Positions 33,927 to 42,896 of a stretch of 64,000 bases of DNA are shown in pieces; the stretch's first letter is position 1, and each line of letters begins with the position of its first letter. The stretch is from Ruegeria_C sp041537905 (GTDB lineage: Bacteria > Pseudomonadota > Alphaproteobacteria > Rhodobacterales > Rhodobacteraceae), in assembly GCF_041537905.1 (NCBI RefSeq), contig NZ_JBGRUO010000003.1, forward strand, positions 186,001 to 250,000, read 5' to 3'. The notes beneath the pieces are model-generated. The model had not been told where the DNA came from and did no database searches. It saw only the letters and a program-made list of their open reading frames with translations. The position numbers and the translations under genes are program-made.

Positions 33927-34795
33927 AGGATTCGGCCTGCCACAGCATCCAGCTTGGCCAGCAAGGCCGGGTCGCGTTTTTCCGGCACCGTCAGGATCGC
34001 GTATTCCAGCGCCCGGTCGCAGCCATGCGGGCAGGGCGCACGCTCTGCCCCCAACAGCGCGGGTAGGCCCTTGATCAGCGCGCGGCCCTTGTCGGCATTT
34101 CCGGTCAAGGTTGCGATGATCGCGGTCACGTCCACCTCGCCGTGATCGGGGTGCCAGCTGTCGTAATCGGTGACCATCGCGATCGAGGCGTAACAGAGCT
34201 CTGCCTCGCGGGCGAGTTTGGCTTCGGGCATGTTGGTCATGCCGATCACGTCGCAGCCCCACTGCTCGCGATACATCTTCGATTCCGCCAGGGAGGAAAA
34301 CTGCGGGCCTTCCATGGCCAGATAGGTGCCGCCGCGATGGATGTTGATGCCCGCCGCGCGGCCTGCGGTTTCGCAAGCGTCGCTCAGGCGCGGGCAGGTG
34401 GGGTGGGCGACGCTGACATGAGCGACGCAGCCACTGCCGAAAAAGCTCTTTTCGCGGGCAAATGTCCGGTCGATGAACTGATCCACGATCACGAAGTCGC
34501 CCGGCGCCATCTCTTCACGAAAAGATCCGCAAGCCGAGACCGAGATCACATCGGTCACCCCCAACCGTTTCAGCGCGTCGATATTGGCGCGGTAGGGCAC
34601 GTCGGTGGGCGCATGCACATGACCGCGCCCGTGACGGGGCAGAAAGGCCATCTCGACCCCTTCCAGTGATCCGGTCAGGATCTGGTCCGAGGGTGTGCCC
34701 CACGGGGTCTCGACGCTCACCCATTCGGGTTTTTCCAGCCCGTCGATGTCATAAATGCCCGATCCGCCGATCACGGCGATTTTTGTGCTGCTCAT
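33923..34795 (-). CDS. mtnP: S-methyl-5'-thioadenosine phosphorylase
   Basis: Splits methylthioadenosine to adenine and methylthioribose 1-phosphate in methionine salvage. The 290-residue product begins TKIAVIGGSGIYDIDGLE, and has FLPRHGRGHVHAPTDVPYRAN and AMEGPQFSSLAESKMYR, the phosphorylase signatures. It is coupled to the DUF418 gene and, through adenine, functionally linked to apt. No other mtn genes are in the window. Confidence 0.96.
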   Translation of the reverse strand: MSSTKIAVIGGSGIYDIDGLEKPEWVSVETPWGTPSDQILTGSLEGVEMAFLPRHGRGHVHAPTDVPYRANIDALKRLGVTDVISVSACGSFREEMAPGDFVIVDQFIDRTFAREKSFFGSGCVAHVSVAHPTCPRLSDACETAGRAAGINIHRGGTYLAMEGPQFSSLAESKMYREQWGCDVIGMTNMPEAKLAREAELCYASIAMVTDYDSWHPDHGEVDVTAIIATLTGNADKGRALIKGLPALLGAERAPCPHGCDRALEYAILTVPEKRDPALLAKLDAVAGRIL

Positions 34796-34863
34796 GGCGT
34801 TGTCCTCGTTGGATATTTGCCGGGATCGTGGCGGGGGCCGCGCGGGATTTCAACCGCGAAAAC

Positions 34864-36603
34864 TCACTGCTGCCGGATTGCGCCCGCCAGCATGGACGCG
34901 ACCAGAGCGGTGATCAGCCAGCCCGCGCCGGTGCAAAACCAGCGAGCCCACCAGAGTACCTTCCCCATCGGGCCACGCGTAGTTGAGGGTGCCCAGGCAT
35001 CGGTCTGCGAGAAGTTGACGATCGGGATCACCAGATCGGCGGCATAGGCAAGCGGCTGAAACGTCTCCCAATCCTGCCCCGGTTCTTCGGGCGCGGACCA
35101 GAGAGCGGCTGGGTTGCAAGCCTCAGTGCCATATCCCGGATCACCTCGGGTACAGCGGATTTCGGCGACCTGCTGCCATCCCGGCGAAACGAGTACCGGG
35201 CCTGAATTAGGCGCAAAAGAACCCTCACTCCAGGTCAGTTGCGCCATGATCGCCGCCGCAATGATCAACCCCAACAGCCAGAACAAGCACCGAAAGGGAT
35301 AATGTCCGTAGCCCAGCACCACGCGCAGCATCTGGTCCCAGAGCCAGCGAAGAACATTCACGGAATCCCACCACAGGCTGCGAAAGCCAACCGAAACATC
35401 CCCGGTGGGCGTTACGCTGGAGAGCGCGCGGATATTCCGCCGGATCAACTGCTCGCGCCGGAACAATACCATTTTGGCGTCGCTTTCATGCCCCATGGAG
35501 CGTAGCGTATTGGCCAGATGGGTGAAGGGCTGCGGAAAGAACTCTCCCCGCCAAAACGCTCCCTTCTCCAACCATTCGATCCGGCGTTTGGCATCTGTGA
35601 AAGAGGCACTTATTCGGTCATAGGTGAAGCCAGCAAGAATGAGCCGCCTGCCACCAGGCCAACTTTCGGGGTCGTCAGCCAGATCGCTGACATGGGCCGA
35701 AGCAAAACTGAGCCGTCCGCTTTTGATTTCGACCTCGCGCCAGAAGAGGCCGCCCATGACGGTAAGGCGTTGTGCGTTGAGTGCTTCCTCCCCTTGGATC
35801 TCGAACTGTGCGCCGTTACAGAGGAACTGACCACTAACGGTCGCACCGATCAAGGTGACCTCGCCTCTGCTGACAATCTGTCGGAGGCTTAGGTTGCCAC
35901 CAACTTGAACACCTGAAGCATTGAGCGCTCTGCCGTCATTTGGTTCGAACTGAGCGCCCCGGCAAGCCAACTGACCGGATATTTTCGCGTCGGTCAGAGA
36001 AATCTCCCCTTTGGCGACGATACCACGGAGAACGATGTCGCTGCCTGCGCGTAGCCCGTGTGCATCTACTGCCCGCGCATTGTTGGGATGAAAGAACGCG
36101 CCTGCGCAGTCGAATTGGCCGTTCACAACTGCGCCGGCAAGAGAGATTTCTCCTGTGGTCTCTGTATCCCTAAGAAACAAATGACCCTCTATTTTGGCGC
36201 CTTGTGCGTTCAGTCCTCGTAAGACGCTCCCCGCCAGATGAAGCGCTTCGATCCGACTTTGTATGGCGATGATCGGGGATCGAAAACGGCACGAGACCAG
36301 ACTGACCAAGCCGTTGGTGCGGACAAAACTAAAATCGAGCTCTCCCGTTACATGCGCGCCTCTTACCATCACGCCCCAGCCGCGCACCGGTTTGGCCTTG
36401 CAGCCGCCAAGGATCAGATAGCGCAACACCTCTGCGCGCAATTCGCGGCCGGGGCTTGGTCGTCCCTCTGGCGGCAGTATGCCGTCGCCCAGGATGCACT
36501 CTTCGCCTTCTGCGCAGGCCGCGATTAGCTGGCGTTCGGCCGGGGTCAGCCAGTCGTCTCCGCCGAGCGCTTCGATGTCCTGCCAGCTGTGGATCTTGGG
36601 CAT
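34864..36603 (-). CDS. Repeat-rich (beta-solenoid) protein with C-terminal membrane domain, function unknown
   Basis: A 579-residue protein from ATG 36603 (GGAGAG upstream; an in-frame ATG 36687 is rejected). Residues 1-70 form a helical N-domain (WLTPAERQLIAAC). From about 80 to 300 there is a repeat with a period of exactly 48 residues: LNAQG (131), VDAHG (179), LNASG (227), LNAQR (275), each followed by a LxLR strand, GEIxLxxA and GQFxCxGAxF. This is the pattern of a pentapeptide-like beta-solenoid. An amphipathic Arg-rich helix (about 359-396) leads to a membrane helix (439-458), a roughly 90-residue extracytoplasmic loop with Cys484 and Cys496, and a final membrane helix (548-576). Such proteins are widespread from memory but uncharacterised. 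The centre is less GC-rich than neighbours, hinting at transfer. Confidence 0.85.
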   Translation of the reverse strand: MPKIHSWQDIEALGGDDWLTPAERQLIAACAEGEECILGDGILPPEGRPSPGRELRAEVLRYLILGGCKAKPVRGWGVMVRGAHVTGELDFSFVRTNGLVSLVSCRFRSPIIAIQSRIEALHLAGSVLRGLNAQGAKIEGHLFLRDTETTGEISLAGAVVNGQFDCAGAFFHPNNARAVDAHGLRAGSDIVLRGIVAKGEISLTDAKISGQLACRGAQFEPNDGRALNASGVQVGGNLSLRQIVSRGEVTLIGATVSGQFLCNGAQFEIQGEEALNAQRLTVMGGLFWREVEIKSGRLSFASAHVSDLADDPESWPGGRRLILAGFTYDRISASFTDAKRRIEWLEKGAFWRGEFFPQPFTHLANTLRSMGHESDAKMVLFRREQLIRRNIRALSSVTPTGDVSVGFRSLWWDSVNVLRWLWDQMLRVVLGYGHYPFRCLFWLLGLIIAAAIMAQLTWSEGSFAPNSGPVLVSPGWQQVAEIRCTRGDPGYGTEACNPAALWSAPEEPGQDWETFQPLAYAADLVIPIVNFSQTDAWAPSTTRGPMGKVLWWARWFCTGAGWLITALVASMLAGAIRQQ

Positions 36604-36778
36604 GGGCTCTCCTTTTCCGTGTGCGCAGCGTAGCGGAATGCTCTGGCATGAGAAGGGGTGCGCGCAGGACCCATGCGCATGATGCATGGCAGCATCCCAT
36701 TCAGTGCGGTGGCTCAGCCGTCGCCAAGCCTGTATGACGCCCCATCGCCGCGAACAGACCCGATATCAGGACACAGCC

Positions 36779-38413
36779 ATGCTAAGCGCCCTCAAGGCAG
36801 CTTTCGAAAGCCGATTCGCCTATCCCGACCTCAGATGGATGCCGGACGAGAAACTGACGCCCTCGCGTCTGCGGATCGAGCTGCTCTCGGGGCTGACCGT
36901 TGCGCTGGCGCTGGTGCCCGAGGCGGTGGCCTTTGCATTTGTGGCGGGGGTGCATCCTCTGGTCGGGCTTTATGCGGCGTTTCTGGTCGGGTTGATCACT
37001 GCATTGATCGGCGGGCGTCCGGGTATGATCTCGGGCGCGACCGGGGCGCTGGCGGTTGTGATGGTCGCACTGGTGGCGCAGCACGGGGTCGAGTATCTGT
37101 TTGCCACTGTCGTGCTGATGGGCCTCCTGCAGATCATCGCGGGCGTGATGCAATGGGGCAAGTTCATCCGGCTGGTGCCGCATCCGGTGATGCTGGGCTT
37201 TGTGAACGGGCTGGCAATCGTGATCTTTCTGGCGCAGCTGGGGCAGTTCAAGGTGCCGGGCTCGATGGAAAACACCGGCCACGGAATGAGTGGGGGCGAA
37301 TGGCTTTCGGGCATGCCGCTTTATCTGATGCTTGCGCTGGTGGCGCTGACCATGGCGATCATCTGGGTGATGCCGCGTGTCACGCGCATTGTGCCCGCGC
37401 CTTTGGCCGGGATCGGGATTGTGGCCATTCTGGTGATTGCGTTGGGGCTGGATGTGCCGCGCGTGGGCGATCTGGCCTCGATCCAGGGCAGCCTGCCGCC
37501 ATTGCATATTCCGATGGTGCCGCTGAACTGGGAGACCTTCGAAATCATCCTGCCTTACGCGGTCATTCTGGCGGCGATCGGGCTGATTGAATCGCTGCTG
37601 ACGCTGAACCTTGTGGGTGACATGACCGGCAAGCGCGGCGGTGCCTCACAGGAATGTATCGCGCAGGGCGTAGCCAACACGGTCACAGGCTTCTTTGGCG
37701 GCATGGGCGGCTGTGCGATGATCGGCCAGTCGATGATCAATGTGAAATCCGGCGGCCGGACGCGTGTGGCAGGCATTGCGGCGGCGGTATTCCTGCTGAT
37801 CTTCATCCTGTTTGCCGCACCGCTGATCGAGCAGATCCCGCTGGCCGCTCTGGTTGGCGTGATGTTCATGGTGGTGATCGGCACCTTCGCCTGGAACTCG
37901 TTCAAGATCATGCGCAAAGTGCCCTTGATGGACGCCTTTGTGATCGTGCTGGTGACCGTTGTGACGGTGATGGAAGACCTCGCTGTTGCGGTTGTGGTTG
38001 GCGTCATCGTCTCGGCGCTGGCTTATGCCTGGAACAATGCGCGGCGCATCCATGCGGTGACCCGCGAGTCGGTGACCGAGAAGGGCGCGAAGGTCTATGA
38101 AATACAAGGGCCGCTTTTCTTTGGGTCGTCTGACGGCTTTGCTGAACTGTTCAACATCGCCGACGACCCGGACACCGTGATTGTGGATTTTGCCGCCAGC
38201 CGGGTTGTCGATCAATCCGCCCTGCAGGCCATCGAAGCGGTTGCCGGAAAATATGAGGCGGCAGGCAAGACGCTGATGCTGCGTCATCTGAGTCGGGATT
38301 GCCATCAGTTGCTGACTAAGGCGGGCCATCTGATGATCGACAGCGATGATGATCCCGAATACGGGCTGGCGGTGGATTACTCGGTGCGCACCGGCATTCT
38401 GGGCGGCCACTGA
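36779..38413 (+). CDS. SulP-family anion transporter with STAS domain
   Basis: The 544-residue product starts at ATG 36779 (AGGA upstream) with a short cytoplasmic leader, then ten or more membrane helices with the SulP motifs LSGLTVALALVPEAVAFAFV and TGALAVVMVALVAQHG. A C-terminal STAS domain covers about 430-530 (QGPLFFGSSDGFAELF, FAASRVVDQSALQAI). Members move sulfate, bicarbonate or dicarboxylates; the substrate cannot be read here. It is divergent from the beta-solenoid protein by 175 bases and ends before a hairpin terminator. Confidence 0.95.
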   Translation: MLSALKAAFESRFAYPDLRWMPDEKLTPSRLRIELLSGLTVALALVPEAVAFAFVAGVHPLVGLYAAFLVGLITALIGGRPGMISGATGALAVVMVALVAQHGVEYLFATVVLMGLLQIIAGVMQWGKFIRLVPHPVMLGFVNGLAIVIFLAQLGQFKVPGSMENTGHGMSGGEWLSGMPLYLMLALVALTMAIIWVMPRVTRIVPAPLAGIGIVAILVIALGLDVPRVGDLASIQGSLPPLHIPMVPLNWETFEIILPYAVILAAIGLIESLLTLNLVGDMTGKRGGASQECIAQGVANTVTGFFGGMGGCAMIGQSMINVKSGGRTRVAGIAAAVFLLIFILFAAPLIEQIPLAALVGVMFMVVIGTFAWNSFKIMRKVPLMDAFVIVLVTVVTVMEDLAVAVVVGVIVSALAYAWNNARRIHAVTRESVTEKGAKVYEIQGPLFFGSSDGFAELFNIADDPDTVIVDFAASRVVDQSALQAIEAVAGKYEAAGKTLMLRHLSRDCHQLLTKAGHLMIDSDDDPEYGLAVDYSVRTGILGGH

Positions 38414-38430
38414 GGTTTTCTGATCCAGCG

Positions 38431-38457
38431 GAGCGCGCCTTTGGCGTGCGCTCTTTT
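38431..38457 (+). terminator. Terminator after the SulP gene
   Basis: GAGCGC (38431) pairs with GCGCTC (38448-38453) with an inner GCC/GGC pairing, followed by a T-run that begins inside the CTC end (TTTTT). It lies 17 bases past the stop. Confidence 0.75.
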
Positions 38458-38507
38458 TCTTGTGGGCTGATGCTCAGTGGCGAGGTTTTTGCCCCGCTAT
38501 GGAGTTT

Positions 38508-39152
38508 TCAGCGGGCCGAGGCGATTTCACGCAATCGGGCGACGTCTCCTGAGAGTAATACAGGCTCAGCCCGTTCGATCAATTCTGCCGGCCAGTTCCA
38601 CCATTCCATATCCAATAGCAGAGCGGCCGTTTCTGGCGGGAAACGATGCCGGACGACCTGCGCCGGGTTGCCGGTCACGATTGAGTAGGGCGGGATGTCT
38701 CCGCGCACCACGCTGCCTGCGCCGATGATGGTACCGCTGCCGATCTGCGCGCCGGGCAGGATCAGGGCGCCATAGCCAATCCAGACATCATGACCGATCA
38801 CCGTGTCGCGTGTGTCGGGCTGATAGTCGCTGCGGTTTTCCAGATCGAAGGCGGGGAAGGGGAAGGTGGTCAGCCCGTCCATGGCATGATTGGCCGAAGC
38901 GGTGATGAAGCGGACACCATGGGCGATCTGGCAGAACTTGCCGATGCGCAGGGTCTCTTTCGAGAAGGCGAACAGATACGGGGCCAGCCGCGCGCACCAA
39001 TCCTCAGGCGGGTCGAAATCGGACGCATAACTGAAATCGCCCGCCTGAAACCGGGGATGGTCGATCACGCGGTTGAGAAATACTGAACCCTTGTGCTCGG
39101 TGCCATCGGGCAGCATGATCGGATAGCGGCGGGTTGGATCGGGAAAGGGCAT
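38508..39152 (-). CDS. CatB-type hexapeptide-repeat O-acetyltransferase
   Basis: A 214-residue left-handed beta-helix acetyltransferase of the Vat/CatB group. Hexapeptide repeats are seen in HDVWIGYGALILPGAQIGSG and TIIGAGSVVRGDIPP; the SANHAMDG segment carries the likely catalytic His. Related enzymes acetylate chloramphenicol or streptogramins, but chromosomal relatives mostly serve unknown acceptors, so no resistance should be assumed. Its ATG overlaps the stop of the flavin reductase gene (TGATG). Confidence 0.9.
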   Translation of the reverse strand: MPFPDPTRRYPIMLPDGTEHKGSVFLNRVIDHPRFQAGDFSYASDFDPPEDWCARLAPYLFAFSKETLRIGKFCQIAHGVRFITASANHAMDGLTTFPFPAFDLENRSDYQPDTRDTVIGHDVWIGYGALILPGAQIGSGTIIGAGSVVRGDIPPYSIVTGNPAQVVRHRFPPETAALLLDMEWWNWPAELIERAEPVLLSGDVARLREIASAR

Positions 39153-39757
39153 CAGTCGTCGGGCCGGGCGAGGCTGAAGAGGTCGGTCACCACCGAGTAA
39201 TCGCGATAGCCCAGCCGGGCCAGCGGTTGGTAGCTCGTGACGTCAAAGATACCGTCGCGCAGGCAATCGTCGCGCAGGTGGATGCCCGTCACCTCGCCAA
39301 AGACCACGTGGTTTGAGGCACCGGGCAGGGTCGTGATCTGGGTCAGCCGACATTCCAGCGCCGCCGGGGCATCAGCGATGCGGGCGCAGTCGATGGTCTC
39401 GCAGGGCTGAGCAATCAGGCCCGCATGGGCGAACTCATCCACATCATGCGGCAGTGCTGCGGAACTGGCATTCATGGCGTCGCGGGACGCGTACTCGACG
39501 ATGTTGACACAGAACACGCCCGTCTGGCGGATGTTGGACAGGCTGTCCTTGCCCTGTTCCTGATCTTGCTTGCTGCCGGTTGACGCGAACATCACCTGTG
39601 GCGGTTCGTACGCGACACCGTTGAAGAAGGAATAAGGCGCGAGGTTGTTCACGCCCTGAGCATCCCGGCTGGAAATCCAGCCGATGGGGCGCGGTGTGAT
39701 GATGGCATTGAACGGGTTGTGCGGCAGACCGTGGCCATCTTCGGGGCGATAGAACAT
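39152..39757 (-). CDS. Flavin reductase-like (FMN-binding split barrel) protein
   Basis: The 201-residue product starts at ATG 39757, with GGAGA 9 bases upstream. It has the flavin reductase-like signature ITPRPIGWISSRDAQGVNNLA and the SNHVVFGEVTGIHL strand. Members reduce flavin for partner monooxygenases or bind FMN; the partner is not adjacent. It forms a two-gene unit with the CatB-type gene and is divergent from a GNAT gene by 82 bases. Confidence 0.92.
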   Translation of the reverse strand: MFYRPEDGHGLPHNPFNAIITPRPIGWISSRDAQGVNNLAPYSFFNGVAYEPPQVMFASTGSKQDQEQGKDSLSNIRQTGVFCVNIVEYASRDAMNASSAALPHDVDEFAHAGLIAQPCETIDCARIADAPAALECRLTQITTLPGASNHVVFGEVTGIHLRDDCLRDGIFDVTSYQPLARLGYRDYSVVTDLFSLARPDD

Positions 39758-39839
39758 TGTGTGCGTCTCCAAGCATTTGCCCAAGGGGTAGCGAAGTGAT
39801 AGGGCGATTGCCACCGTTGAATGAGAGGCGCGCGGGCAG

Positions 39840-40328
39840 GTGATCGAAGTCAGGCCGGAACAACCCGATGACTGGTGGGAGGTCGAGGCTCTGCTCGACC
39901 TCTGTTTCGCGCCGGGCCGCGAGGCGCTGTCCTCGTACCGGTTGCGCGACGGGGTCGAACCGGTGCGCGGGTTGTCGCAAGTGGCGCGTGATTCTGATGG
40001 CACGCTGGCGGGCGCAATCCGGTTCTGGCCGGTGCATGTGGGGGCGGTGGATGCGTTGCTGCTGGGGCCGATTGCGGTGCACCCGACCCGCCAGGGCGAA
40101 GGTCTGGGCGGCTTTCTGATTCAGGAAGGGCTGGAGGCCGGGCGCGACAAGGGCTGGCAGCGGGTGATGTTGGTAGGCGACGCGCCTTATTATGGCCGCT
40201 TCGGCTTCGGCAGACTTGAGGCGGTAGAGATGCCGCCACCAACCAATCCGGAACGGGTTCTTGGTCATGATCTGGTTCCAGATGCGTGGCGGGGTATTTC
40301 TGGCATCGTTTCCCGCTGGAGTCGGTGA
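39840..40328 (+). CDS. GNAT-family N-acetyltransferase
   Basis: A 162-residue acetyltransferase from a GTG start at 39840. The acetyl-CoA binding segment LGPIAVHPTRQGEGLGGFLIQ is well preserved, followed by VMLVGDAPYYGRFGFG, as in YhbS-like enzymes. The acceptor is unknown. It is divergent from the flavin reductase gene. Confidence 0.9.
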   Translation: MIEVRPEQPDDWWEVEALLDLCFAPGREALSSYRLRDGVEPVRGLSQVARDSDGTLAGAIRFWPVHVGAVDALLLGPIAVHPTRQGEGLGGFLIQEGLEAGRDKGWQRVMLVGDAPYYGRFGFGRLEAVEMPPPTNPERVLGHDLVPDAWRGISGIVSRWSR

Positions 40329-40381
40329 AGCATTGAATTCCGCAGGCTCACCCCCGATCTTTAGGGGCAGGAGAGTTTCGG

Positions 40382-41146
40382 ATGCATGATGTCATTATCC
40401 CCGCACCGGTCGATCTGGATGCCGAACTGGATCGGATCGCGGCGCGGTACAAATCTGCCGGCGGGGCCGGGGTGCAGATGCTCAACCTCTTGGGCGGCAA
40501 GGCCGAAGGGTTGCTGGGCCGGCTGCCCGGACCGGTGCGCGCTGGGCTTTATGAAGGCACGGAACAGGCGCTCAAGGTGGCGATGCAGGCTGCGCAGGGC
40601 TCGCGCCGGGCGGTGCCGGACCAGAAACCCTGGGTCAATACCGCCGTGACCACCGCCATGGGCGCGGCAGGGGGCTTGGGCGGGATGCCGTCTGCTCTGG
40701 TGGAACTGCCGCTGACAACCACCATGCTGCTGCGCGCCATTCAGGGGGTTGCGGCGGCCGAGGGTTTCGATCCCGCTGCCGAAAATGTGCGGTTTGACTG
40801 CGTGCGCGTCTTTTCCGCCGCCGGACCGCTTGAGGTTGATGATGGGGCCGATCTGGGTTTCCTCTCGGTCCGTCTGACGCTGACCGGCACGGCGATGCAA
40901 AAGCTGATGTCGATGGTTGCGCCGCGGCTGGCGACCGTTCTGGGGCAGAAACTGGCGGCGCAGACCGTGCCGCTGCTTGGTGCCGTGGCCGGGGCGGGGA
41001 CGAACTATGTTTACACGCGCTATTATCAGCAGGTGGCGCATGTGCATTTCGGGCTGCGCAGGCTGGCCATCCATGCGGATATGCCGCAGCAGGATCTGGT
41101 TGCACTTCTTGCCGAAAGGTTGAATCTTCCACCACCACGCCAGTAG
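40382..41146 (+). CDS. EcsC-family protein
   Basis: A 254-residue protein of the EcsC family (named after a Bacillus ABC-transporter-linked gene). It has the central Gly/Ala-rich hydrophobic stretch TAMGAAGGLGGMPSALVELP and a second one (VPLLGAVAGAGTNYVYTRYY), which may contact the membrane. A GGAG ribosome site precedes the ATG. Molecular function is unknown in the family; no ABC transporter is adjacent here. Confidence 0.9.
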   Translation: MHDVIIPAPVDLDAELDRIAARYKSAGGAGVQMLNLLGGKAEGLLGRLPGPVRAGLYEGTEQALKVAMQAAQGSRRAVPDQKPWVNTAVTTAMGAAGGLGGMPSALVELPLTTTMLLRAIQGVAAAEGFDPAAENVRFDCVRVFSAAGPLEVDDGADLGFLSVRLTLTGTAMQKLMSMVAPRLATVLGQKLAAQTVPLLGAVAGAGTNYVYTRYYQQVAHVHFGLRRLAIHADMPQQDLVALLAERLNLPPPRQ

Positions 41147-41257
41147 AGGATGCTCAATTTTCGCTGCGTCAATTTTGAGTTATTCTCGGCAAGTTTATTT
41201 TGATGTTAAGCGCCGAGCCTGTATGACAATATCAGAGCCTCGGGTTTTGGAAGACAG

Positions 41258-41716
41258 ATGATTCAATACGCGTTGAAATGCAGCCACGGCCATAGCTTTG
41301 ACAGCTGGTTTCAGTCCGCAGCAGCCTATGACAAGCTGCAGGCAGCGGGCATGGTGGTCTGCGCGGTCTGTGGCGATGTGCAGGTGGAGAAGGCGATCAT
41401 GACGCCCCGCGTCCGTCCTGCCCGCAACGCGGTTGATGCTCCGAATCCCACGCCAGAGACACAAGGTGATGCGGTACCGCTGAACGTGCCGCGCAACGCC
41501 GCCGAACAGGCGCTTGCAGAGCTGCGAAAACGGGTCGAGGACACATCCGACTATGTCGGGCGTGAATTTGTCAGCGAGGCGCGCAAGATGCATTTGGGCG
41601 ACTCGCCCGCGCGTGCGATCTATGGCGAGGCCAAGCTGGACGAGGCGCGCGCGCTGGTCGAAGATGGTGTGCCGGTCGCCCCTCTACCCTTTGTTCCGAA
41701 CCGCAAGTCTAACTGA
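41258..41716 (+). CDS. DUF1178 protein with zinc-ribbon-like N-terminus
   Basis: A 152-residue protein beginning MIQYALKCSHGHSFDSWF. Cys8 with His10/His12 and the CAVC pair (Cys35, Cys38) look like a zinc-binding knuckle. The C-terminal part (EFVSEARKMHLGDSPARAIYGEA) is the conserved DUF1178 tail. The function is unknown. It lies one base before the SDR gene, and the two are probably co-transcribed. Confidence 0.93.
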   Translation: MIQYALKCSHGHSFDSWFQSAAAYDKLQAAGMVVCAVCGDVQVEKAIMTPRVRPARNAVDAPNPTPETQGDAVPLNVPRNAAEQALAELRKRVEDTSDYVGREFVSEARKMHLGDSPARAIYGEAKLDEARALVEDGVPVAPLPFVPNRKSN

Positions 41717-41717
41717 C

Positions 41718-42356
41718 ATGCATGTCCTGATCACTGGCGCCAATCGCGGCATTGGCCGGGCCTTGGCCGAGCGCTATCGCGCGGACGGGCATGAGGTCAC
41801 CGGGACGGCCCGTGACGGCAGTCAGGCCATTACTCTGGATGTCACCAACCCCGCGCAGCACGCAGATGTGGCTGAGGCGCTTTCCGGGCGCGCGATCGAT
41901 CTGCTGATCTGCAATGCCGGGGTCTATCTGGACAAGGGGCATCGTTTTGAGGATTACGACAGCGACATCTGGGCACAGACATTTGCGGCCAATGTCACCG
42001 GCGTGTTCCTGACTGTTCAGACGCTGTTGCCGCATCTTCGCGCCGCCCAGGGCAAGATCGCAGTGCTGTCCTCGATCATGGCGTCGCATACGCGCGCGCC
42101 CGGTGGCAGTTATGTCTACCGGGCCTCGAAGGCAGCGGTGCTAAACCTGGGGCGCAACCTTGCGACGGACCTTGAGCCGCAAGGCATTGCGGTGGGCATC
42201 TACCATCCCGGCTGGGTACGCACGGATATGGGCGGAACCGGTGCCGACCTGCACGTGGATGAGGCCACATCAGGCCTCTTGGATCGGTTCAACGCGCTTT
42301 CGCTCGCGACGACGGGTTGTTTCGAAGCCTGGGACGGGTCGCCGATTGCCTATTGA
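41718..42356 (+). CDS. Short-chain dehydrogenase/reductase
   Basis: A 212-residue classical SDR: TGANRGIG (6-13) for the dinucleotide, an NAG motif in LLICNAGVYLD, and the catalytic Tyr/Lys in SYVYRASKAAV. It lies directly after the DUF1178 gene. The substrate is unknown; related CsgA-type short SDRs have broad aldehyde or ketone use. Its last 7 bases overlap the end of the convergent gene. Confidence 0.93.
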   Translation: MHVLITGANRGIGRALAERYRADGHEVTGTARDGSQAITLDVTNPAQHADVAEALSGRAIDLLICNAGVYLDKGHRFEDYDSDIWAQTFAANVTGVFLTVQTLLPHLRAAQGKIAVLSSIMASHTRAPGGSYVYRASKAAVLNLGRNLATDLEPQGIAVGIYHPGWVRTDMGGTGADLHVDEATSGLLDRFNALSLATTGCFEAWDGSPIAY

Positions 42357-42706
42357 GGTTTGACGGCGTTTGCCGGGACCTCGAACACCTCGTTAGGCTC
42401 GATGAAGATCATCATCACGCCGCCGCTGACCTCGTGGTTCATCGGCGAGGTGGAGCTGGACGAGGTCGGCTCACCATTCTCGAAATAGATCCGGCGCACC
42501 TCTCCGGTGGGCAGTTGCACCGCCAGAGTGGCCTCGCCATCGTCTTTCAGGCGCAATTCAGCGGGGCATTGTGCGATGGGCTGATCCGCGATGGCGGCGC
42601 AGGGAATGGTGCCCAGGGCGTTCTGGCCGTCGGTCCCGGATACGGTCGCGGATTGTGCCGCGACCTGCGTCGCGGTGAGGGTCAGGGCCAGGGTCAGAAC
42701 GCGCAT
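42350..42706 (-). CDS. Small secreted protein of unknown function
   Basis: A 118-residue protein with a Sec signal peptide (MRVLTLALTLTATQVAAQ). The mature part has two Cys (IPCAAIADQPIAQC) that could pair, and strand-like segments (RRIYFENGEPTSSS). AAGGA lies 6 to 7 bases before ATG 42706; a longer start at 42991 is rejected because it would cover the lysC start. Conserved, it seems, in relatives as hypothetical; I cannot name a role. Confidence 0.72.
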   Translation of the reverse strand: MRVLTLALTLTATQVAAQSATVSGTDGQNALGTIPCAAIADQPIAQCPAELRLKDDGEATLAVQLPTGEVRRIYFENGEPTSSSSTSPMNHEVSGGVMMIFIEPNEVFEVPANAVKPQ

Positions 42707-42896
42707 GAGAAATCCTTTGGTGTTTTGCTCGCCGGACGGTGGCAGCCACTCTGGCCAAAGTAAAGTTTGATATCGCGGCAACGCCGTTTCGCAGGGTCGC
42801 GGGGCTGACCGCACCGGGATGCCCACTTGCCCTTGCGCGCGGCCTCGCATAAGACCCCCCTGATCGGAAATCCAAGGCGCGGAGACGACAAGCCCT

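Noticed and set aside
33927..34376. Upstream extension of the DUF418 gene through mtnP
   Set aside because: The extension has no membrane or family similarity and lies in a second frame of mtnP; the GTG at 33926 coupled to the mtnP stop is a better start.
38508..39152. Antibiotic-resistance acetyltransferase (CatB sense)
   Set aside because: Only the fold is shown; a chromosomal place next to a flavin reductase and no mobile DNA give no ground for a resistance claim.
41151..41179. Inverted repeat CTCAA...TTGAG after the EcsC gene
   Set aside because: Only five pairs at the ends with mismatches inside and no T-run; not strong enough as a terminator.
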